Shown one piece after another: positions 58,972 through 64,000 of a DNA stretch of 64,000 bases. The first letter of the stretch is position 1, and every line of letters starts with the position of its first letter. A program made the translations under genes and the position numbers. The DNA lies in contig NZ_WJBG01000242.1 in NCBI RefSeq assembly GCF_009709555.1, forward strand, positions 18,608-82,607, given 5' to 3'. Origin of the DNA: Streptomyces blattellae. GTDB taxonomy: Bacteria > Actinomycetota > Actinomycetes > Streptomycetales > Streptomycetaceae. A model generated the notes under the pieces. That model saw only the letters and a program-made list of their open reading frames with translations, was not told the origin of the DNA and made no database searches.

Positions 58972-59015
58972 CGGACAACAGTCCGCTACCTTCCACCATA
59001 CCGGACGGTTGTCCG
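58972..59015. promoter_or_regulatory. twin TetR operators
   Basis: CGGAC-aaca-GTCCG (58972-58985) and CGGAC-ggtt-GTCCG (59002-59015), spaced by 30 bp, in the divergent promoter. Both have perfect 5-bp arms and identical outer sequence; the loops are complementary in part (GGACAAC / GTTGTCC). Confidence 0.8.
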
Positions 59016-59144
59016 CTTAGGTTCACCATAACCGGCAACCGGTGTCGGTGTGAATGGCCGGTGGCATGCGCGACCGACGATCACTCCGTCGCATCCCCCG
59101 CACCAGACCCGCCCGAGAGCCACCCCCCGACCCCGAGGATGATC

Positions 59145-59657
59145 ATGGGTTCGACCCCCTCGATGACGTCCAGCGTCATCTCTTTGACCATCAATGGCGA
59201 GAACCACCGGTTGGCCGTCGACCACCGCACATCCCTGCTCGACGCCCTCCGTGAGAACGTCGGCCTGACCGGCACGAAGAAGGGATGCGACCAGGGGGCG
59301 TGCGGTGCCTGCACCGTGCTGGTGGAGGGTGTGCGGATCAACTCCTGCCTCGCGCTCGCCGTGCAGTACGACGAACGGGAGATCACCACGATCGAGGGGG
59401 TCGATCATCCGGTGCAGGAGGCGTTCGTCCGCCACGACGGATTCCAGTGCGGTTACTGCACCCCCGGCCAGATCTGTTCCGCGATCGGGATGCTGGCCGA
59501 GCACAAGGGCGGAGCGCCCAGTGCGGCGACCGAGCACCTGGCCGAGAGCGGCGGTGAGCTGTCCGAGGCGGAGATCCGGGAGCGGATGAGCGGGAACCTG
59601 TGCCGGTGCGGCGCCTACAACGGCATCGTCGCCGCGATCGGGGAGGTCGCCCGATGA
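59145..59657 (+). CDS. molybdo-oxidase 2Fe-2S subunit (PaoA/XdhC-like)
   Basis: 170 residues. First cluster: CDQGACGACTVLVEG and the preceding/following Cys; second: CGYCTPGQICSA and CRCGAYNGIV. It transfers electrons from the Mo site to FAD. The start at 59145 has GAGG 7 bp before it; 59139 and 59163 are alternatives. No Tat-type twin arginine is visible with any of these starts. Overlaps the FAD subunit by ATGA. Confidence 0.93.
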   Translation: MGSTPSMTSSVISLTINGENHRLAVDHRTSLLDALRENVGLTGTKKGCDQGACGACTVLVEGVRINSCLALAVQYDEREITTIEGVDHPVQEAFVRHDGFQCGYCTPGQICSAIGMLAEHKGGAPSAATEHLAESGGELSEAEIRERMSGNLCRCGAYNGIVAAIGEVAR

Positions 59658-60649
59658 AGTCCTTCTCCTACCTGGTCGCAGCCGACGTGGAGGACGCGGT
59701 CCGGGCGATCTCGGCCGAGCCCAACGCGAAGTTTCTGGGCGGCGGGACCAACCTCGTCGATCTCATGCGGGAGAACGTCGAGCGTCCGGACACGATCGTG
59801 GACATCACGCGCCTGCCCCTGACCGGGATCGAGGAACTGCCCGACGGCGGGATCCGGATCGGCGCGCTCGTGCGCAACAGCGAACTCGCCGCGCATCCGC
59901 TGGTCAGAACGCGCTACCCGATGGTGTCTCAGGCGATCCTGCACGGTGCGTCGGCGCAGCTGCGCAACATGGCGACCATCGGTGGAAACCTGATGCAGCG
60001 CACGCGGTGCCTCTACTTCTATGACAGTGCGTCACCGTGCAACAAGCGCGAGCAGGGCAGCGGCTGCGGCGCGATCGGCGGCTTCACCCGCAGCCATGCC
60101 ATCCTCGGCGCGAGCGAGCAGTGCATCGCCACCCACCCGTCCGACATGGCCGTCGCCCTGGTCGCCCTGGACGCCGTCGTCGAGGTGCAAAGCGAGCGCG
60201 GGGTGCGGCGCATTCCGCTGGCCGAGTTCCACCGCCTGCCCGGCAGCACACCGCACATCGAGACCGCACTCGCCCCGGACGAACTGATCACCGCGATCGA
60301 CGTGCCCGGCCTGCCGGTCGCGGCGACGTCGCGTTACCGCAAGGTGCGCGACCGGGCCTCCTACGCGTTCGCCCTGGTGTCGGTCGCGGCGGCGATGGAG
60401 GTCCGGAACGGGTACGTCAGCGCGGTTCGGCTGGCGCTCGGCGGGGTCGCCGCCAAGCCCTGGCGGGCGCACGTGGCGGAGGAAGGGCTGCTCGGGGCGC
60501 CGGCCACCGAGGAGTCGTTCGGCCGGGCCGCGGACGCCGCACTCGCATCAGCGGTCGGCCAGGGCGACAACGACTTCAAGATCGAACTGGCGCGACGCAC
60601 CATCGTGGCGACCCTGCGCCGGCTTCTCACGGACGGGAGCGCCGCATGA
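59654..60649 (+). CDS. molybdo-oxidase FAD/4Fe-4S subunit (PaoB-like)
   Basis: 331 residues. FAD-binding motifs KFLGGGTNLVDLM and QLRNMATIGGNLMQRTRC. Inserted after it is a four-Cys segment (Cys119, 129, 138, 157; LYFYDSASPCNKREQGSGCG, SEQCIATHPSDMAVAL) that in E. coli PaoB binds an extra 4Fe-4S cluster. This marks the PaoABC/aldehyde-oxidoreductase type rather than plain xanthine dehydrogenase. Confidence 0.93.
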   Translation: MKSFSYLVAADVEDAVRAISAEPNAKFLGGGTNLVDLMRENVERPDTIVDITRLPLTGIEELPDGGIRIGALVRNSELAAHPLVRTRYPMVSQAILHGASAQLRNMATIGGNLMQRTRCLYFYDSASPCNKREQGSGCGAIGGFTRSHAILGASEQCIATHPSDMAVALVALDAVVEVQSERGVRRIPLAEFHRLPGSTPHIETALAPDELITAIDVPGLPVAATSRYRKVRDRASYAFALVSVAAAMEVRNGYVSAVRLALGGVAAKPWRAHVAEEGLLGAPATEESFGRAADAALASAVGQGDNDFKIELARRTIVATLRRLLTDGSAA

Positions 60650-62865
60650 ACGAGACCCTGCCCCACGCCGGGACGGACGGCCCGGCCGTCGGCAGGCCCA
60701 TCGACCGCGTCGACGGACCCGCCAAGACCACCGGAGCCGCCGTCTTCGCCGCCGAGGTCCCCTACCCGAACCTCGCGTACGCAACGCTGGTGCCCGCCAC
60801 GGTCAGCCGCGGCCGGATCACCGCGATCGACTCCGCGGCCGCGACCGCCGTACCCGGCGTGATCACCGTGCTCACCCACGAGAACGCGCCCGACCTGAAG
60901 CCGCCGCAGCCGTTCAGCCCGTTCAACTTCGCCACGTTCGCGCCCGGAACCCAGGTCAACTACCTCAAGACCGACGAGATCTTCTGGGACGGCCAGCCGG
61001 TGGCGCTCGTGGTGGCCGAGACCCTGGAGGCGGCACGCGAAGCCGCCGCCCTGGTCCAGGTCACGTACGAGGAGCTTCCGGCGGCTGTGGACTTCGCCGT
61101 CGAAGAAGGCAACGCCAAGCCCCAGAAGGCCAACATGGTGCTGCCGAGCAGTGCGAAGAAGGGGGACGCCGAGGCGGCGTTCGCGGCATCGCCGGTGAAG
61201 GTCGATCTGCGGTTCACCAACCCGCCCCACAACCACAACGCGATCGAACCGCACGCCACGACGGCGGTGTGGGAGGGCGACCGGCTCACCGTGCACGACA
61301 GCACGCAGGGCATCGACTGGCTGCGCACGCACCTCGCGCTGCGGTTCGACATCCCCCCGGCGAACGTGCGGGTCCGCTCGACTTTCGTGGGCGGCGGGTT
61401 CGGCGGCAAGAGCGTGGTCTGGGCCGGCACGATCCTCACCGCCCTGGCCGCGCGCGCGATCGACCGGCCGGTGCGCATGATGCTCACCCGCGAGGCGGTC
61501 TACCACACCGTCGGCGCACGTGCGGCCTCGACGCAGCGGGTCGCGCTCGGCGCCGACAACAACGGCAAGCTGACCTCGCTCATCCACACCACCGTCTCGC
61601 GCACCGGGCGGGTGGGCGGCCTTCCGGAGGGGCTGACCAGCCCGTCACGGCACCTCTATGCCACCCCGACCATGCTGCTCCAGCAGAACCTGGTCGAGAT
61701 GGACCTCATCCCGCCCGCGCCGATGCGCACGCCCAGCGAGGGAATCGGGAGTTTCGCCCTGGAGTCGGCGGTCGACGAACTGGCCTACCGGGTCGGCATG
61801 GACCCGATCCAGTTCCGCATGCTCAACGAGCCCGAGACCAATCCGGTCGACGGCAAGGCGTTCTCCCGCCGGTTGCTGCGGGAGGCCTACGAGCTGGGCG
61901 CCGAGATGTTCGACTGGCGTGAACGCACGCCGGAGCCCGGCTCGATGCGGGACGGCCGGTGGCTGGTCGGCATGGGTGTGGCCACGGCTTTCCACCCGGC
62001 CCAGCAGATGGCGGCCAACGTCACCGTTCGCCTCTCCGTCGACGGCGGCGTCCTGGTCCGCTGCGCCTTCCAGGAGATGGGCGTGGGCGCCGCGACGGTG
62101 CAGGCGCAGATCGCCGCCGACGCGCTCGGCGTACCGTTCGACAGTGTGCGGGTCGAATACGGTGACTCGGATCTGCCGAGCAGCGCCGCCGCGATCGGAT
62201 CCGTGCAGACCGCCACCGTGGCGGGCAGCCTCCTGGCGGGCTGCGACAAGCTCAAGAAGCGGCTGCGTGGCCTGGCCCGCAGGTACGGCACGACCGGTCA
62301 GGCATTCACGGAGACGCTGGCCAGGGCGGGCCTGCCGTCCGTGGAGGTCGCGATCGGCTCGGACACCCGGGTCGGGAAGATGACCGGCCAGGTGAAGTTC
62401 TTCACGAGGTTCCTGCGTGACCAGCGGCGCTGGATGAAGGCCGCTTACGGGGCCCACTTCTGCGAGGTCCGGGTCGACCGGGACACCGGCGAGGTGCGGG
62501 TCGCGCGATGGACCGGCGTGTTCGACTTCGGCAGGGTGATCAACACGAAGACGGCCACCAGCCAGCTCCGCGGGGGCATCATCGCGGGGATCGGCATGGC
62601 CATGGGCGAGGAGACCCTGGTCGACCCGCGCAACGGACGGATCATGAACCCGAGCCTGGCGGAGTACCACCTCCCGGTCCAGGCCGACATCCCGCAGATC
62701 GACATCGCGTGCCTCGACGAACCCGACCCGACCATGCCGATGGGCCTGATCGGTATCGGAGAGGTGGGCCCCACCGGGGTCGCCGCCGCGATCGCGAACG
62801 CCGTCCACCACGCCACCGGCAAGCGGATCCACGACCTGCCCATCACCCTGGACAAGCTGCTGTGA
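60646..62865 (+). CDS. molybdo-oxidase catalytic subunit (PaoC-like)
   Basis: 739 residues, molybdopterin-cytosine-type hydroxylase. It shows RVDGPAKTTGAAVFAAEVPY, the Mo-cofactor contact FVGGGFGGKSVVWAG, the loop QEMGVGAATVQAQIAADALG, and the base Glu in LIGIGEVGPTGVAAAI. Substrates are aldehydes or N-heterocycles. Third gene of the three-subunit operon; no MocA or XdhC-type maturation factor follows in the window. Confidence 0.94.
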   Translation: MNETLPHAGTDGPAVGRPIDRVDGPAKTTGAAVFAAEVPYPNLAYATLVPATVSRGRITAIDSAAATAVPGVITVLTHENAPDLKPPQPFSPFNFATFAPGTQVNYLKTDEIFWDGQPVALVVAETLEAAREAAALVQVTYEELPAAVDFAVEEGNAKPQKANMVLPSSAKKGDAEAAFAASPVKVDLRFTNPPHNHNAIEPHATTAVWEGDRLTVHDSTQGIDWLRTHLALRFDIPPANVRVRSTFVGGGFGGKSVVWAGTILTALAARAIDRPVRMMLTREAVYHTVGARAASTQRVALGADNNGKLTSLIHTTVSRTGRVGGLPEGLTSPSRHLYATPTMLLQQNLVEMDLIPPAPMRTPSEGIGSFALESAVDELAYRVGMDPIQFRMLNEPETNPVDGKAFSRRLLREAYELGAEMFDWRERTPEPGSMRDGRWLVGMGVATAFHPAQQMAANVTVRLSVDGGVLVRCAFQEMGVGAATVQAQIAADALGVPFDSVRVEYGDSDLPSSAAAIGSVQTATVAGSLLAGCDKLKKRLRGLARRYGTTGQAFTETLARAGLPSVEVAIGSDTRVGKMTGQVKFFTRFLRDQRRWMKAAYGAHFCEVRVDRDTGEVRVARWTGVFDFGRVINTKTATSQLRGGIIAGIGMAMGEETLVDPRNGRIMNPSLAEYHLPVQADIPQIDIACLDEPDPTMPMGLIGIGEVGPTGVAAAIANAVHHATGKRIHDLPITLDKLL

Positions 62866-62967
62866 CGATGGAGGCGGGAGGGCCGCCGCAGGCCGTGGAA
62901 AGGGCGGCTGTTGTCGTCGCGTCTCCTGCGGCGGAGCCGATCCGCCAGACCCGAGTCTGACACCGGT

Positions 62968-62985
62968 CTCGTACCACGGTACGAG
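62968..62985. promoter_or_regulatory. 18-bp palindrome upstream of the ABC ATPase
   Basis: CTCGTACC-ac-GGTACGAG, perfect 8+2+8, 103 bp after the oxidase stop and 108 bp before the ABC ATPase start. Compact arms and short spacer fit a dimeric repressor operator for the ABC exporter; a terminator is less likely with a 2-nt loop. Confidence 0.55.
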
Positions 62986-63093
62986 GCCGCCCCCTGTGGT
63001 TCAGCCTGAGGTTGACGGGATCTGGGCTGATCGGTTCGTAGCGTTGCTGGTGCGGCGCCGGACCGGTGCCGGAGGCTCAGGGAGGGCATGCGG

Positions 63094-64000
63094 ATGATCG
63101 AGGCACGGGTACTCACCAAGAGGTACGGGGAGAAGACGGCGGTGGACGGGCTGGACTTCACCGTCAAGCCGGGCACGGTGACCGGCTTCCTCGGGCCCAA
63201 TGGTGCGGGGAAGTCGACCACGATGCGCATGATCGTCGGACTGGACGCCCCGACGAGCGGCTCCGTGACGGTGAACGGCCGCCGCTACGCCCAGCACCGG
63301 GCCCCGCTGCAGGAGGTCGGCGCGCTGCTGGAGGCGAAGTCGATCCACCCGGGCCGCTCGGCGTACAACCATCTCAACGCGCTCGCGCTGACGCACGGGA
63401 TACCCCGCAGCCGGGTGGAGAAGGTCATCGAGCTGGCCGGTCTGGGCAGTGTGGCGGGGAAGCGGGCCGGGGCCTTCTCCCTCGGTATGGGGCAGCGGCT
63501 GGGTATCGCCGCGGCGCTGCTGGGTGATCCGCAGACGGTGATGCTGGACGAGCCGGTCAACGGCCTCGATCCGGAGGGCGTGCTGTGGATCCGCAATCTG
63601 CTGACGGGGCTCGCGCAGGAGGGGCGGACGGTGTTCGTCTCCTCGCATCTGATGAGTGAGATGGCGCTGGTGGCGGACCATCTGATCATCGTGGGGCGCG
63701 GGCGGTTGCTGGCCGATACGACGGTGCAGGATCTGGTGCGCGAGGCCGGCGGGAACACGGTGAAGGTGGCGGCCCAGGATCCGGCGCGGCTGCGGGACGT
63801 CCTGGCGGGGCCGGGCGTCGACATCACCGGTCAGGCCGGCTCCGAGGAACTGCACGTCGCAGGGCTCACCGCCCGTGAGATCGGGCTGAAGGCGGCGGAG
63901 CACGGCGTCGCACTGTTCGAGCTGAGTTCGCGGACGGTGTCGTTGGAGCAGGCGTTCATGGATCTGACCAGGGATGCGGTGGAGTACCACGGCACCACGA
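63094..64000 (+). CDS. ABC transporter ATP-binding protein (3' end outside window)
   Basis: At least 302 residues of a DrrA/CcmA-type export ATPase. Walker A FLGPNGAGKSTTMRM, signature AFSLGMGQRLGIAAALL, Walker B VMLDEPVNGLDPEGV, and the C-terminal regulatory domain. GGAGGG is 7 bp before ATG 63094; an ATG at 63088 is too close to it. Membrane partner presumably follows. Such pairs export antibiotics or lipids. Confidence 0.92.
   Translation, partial: MIEARVLTKRYGEKTAVDGLDFTVKPGTVTGFLGPNGAGKSTTMRMIVGLDAPTSGSVTVNGRRYAQHRAPLQEVGALLEAKSIHPGRSAYNHLNALALTHGIPRSRVEKVIELAGLGSVAGKRAGAFSLGMGQRLGIAAALLGDPQTVMLDEPVNGLDPEGVLWIRNLLTGLAQEGRTVFVSSHLMSEMALVADHLIIVGRGRLLADTTVQDLVREAGGNTVKVAAQDPARLRDVLAGPGVDITGQAGSEELHVAGLTAREIGLKAAEHGVALFELSSRTVSLEQAFMDLTRDAVEYHGTT

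Overview
This window is chromosomal DNA from a Streptomyces or a very close actinomycete. The sequence is extremely GC-rich with G/C-dominated third codon positions and many GTG starts. Gene content is typical of the genus: a DUF397 / Scr1-type regulator / anti-sigma-like ATPase trio, an RppA type III polyketide synthase with its P450 and cupin, the actinobacterial MurT/GatD pair, and a urease cluster without ureE. From memory, the order from the biotin genes through urease to rppA resembles the SCO12xx region of S. coelicolor. The pyruvate carboxylase and molybdo-oxidase genes at the right end are not part of that remembered order. No tRNA, rRNA, insertion sequence, prophage or CRISPR array was seen.

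Layout. 1-3.2 kb: an FtsX-type ABC exporter cut by the window edge. 3.3-4.6 kb: a toxin-antitoxin-like pair facing a methyltransferase. 4.8-9.5 kb: a 45-bp repeat array, then bioD-bioA-bioB facing away from bioF. 9.6-11.4 kb: the DUF397/HTH/ATPase trio. 11.5-12.6 kb: a secreted NlpC/P60 hydrolase under a c-di-AMP (ydaO-type) riboswitch. 12.6-15.9 kb: an accessory clpP operon, an orphan Phd-type antitoxin, and a drug-efflux-like membrane protein with its TetR regulator. 16.0-20.7 kb: ureABCFGD. 20.8-25.6 kb: a secreted peptidase, an NAD(P)-binding protein, an acyltransferase and a PAS-PP2C phosphatase. 25.8-28.4 kb: an arginine/ornithine catabolic pair plus an Lrp regulator. 28.5-32.6 kb: a LytTR regulator and LytS-like kinase flanking a solute symporter. 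32.6-37.8 kb: a CtaG-like protein, pfkA, gatD-murT and a peptide deformylase. 37.9-39.9 kb: a TetR/acyl-CoA dehydrogenase pair with an excellent operator. 39.9-42.7 kb: the rppA / P450 / cupin pigment operon. 42.9-48.4 kb: an aldehyde dehydrogenase, NUDIX and DNA ligase genes, and a reductase divergent from an XRE-cupin regulator. 48.5-51.7 kb: a quinone oxidoreductase and two acyl-CoA dehydrogenases. 51.9-54.8 kb: exported phosphodiesterase-like proteins and DUF779. 54.9-62.9 kb: pyruvate carboxylase, a TetR regulator and a divergent three-subunit molybdenum hydroxylase with twin operators. From 63.1 kb: an ABC ATPase cut by the right edge.

Most operons are tightly coupled by ATGA or GTGA overlaps (bio, ure, ddaH-rocD, symporter-kinase, NUDIX-ligase, acyl-CoA dehydrogenases, molybdo-oxidase). 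The points most worth following are: a seven-codon duplicated leader reading frame before ureB; a DDAH-family enzyme coupled to rocD whose guanidine-binding acids are replaced; the symporter bracketed by its own LytS/LytTR pair; the expanding short tandem repeats in bioB and in the efflux-like protein; the 45-bp repeat array behind bioD; a recurrent terminator-like 28-bp element; and a PaoABC-like enzyme with no visible Tat signal.
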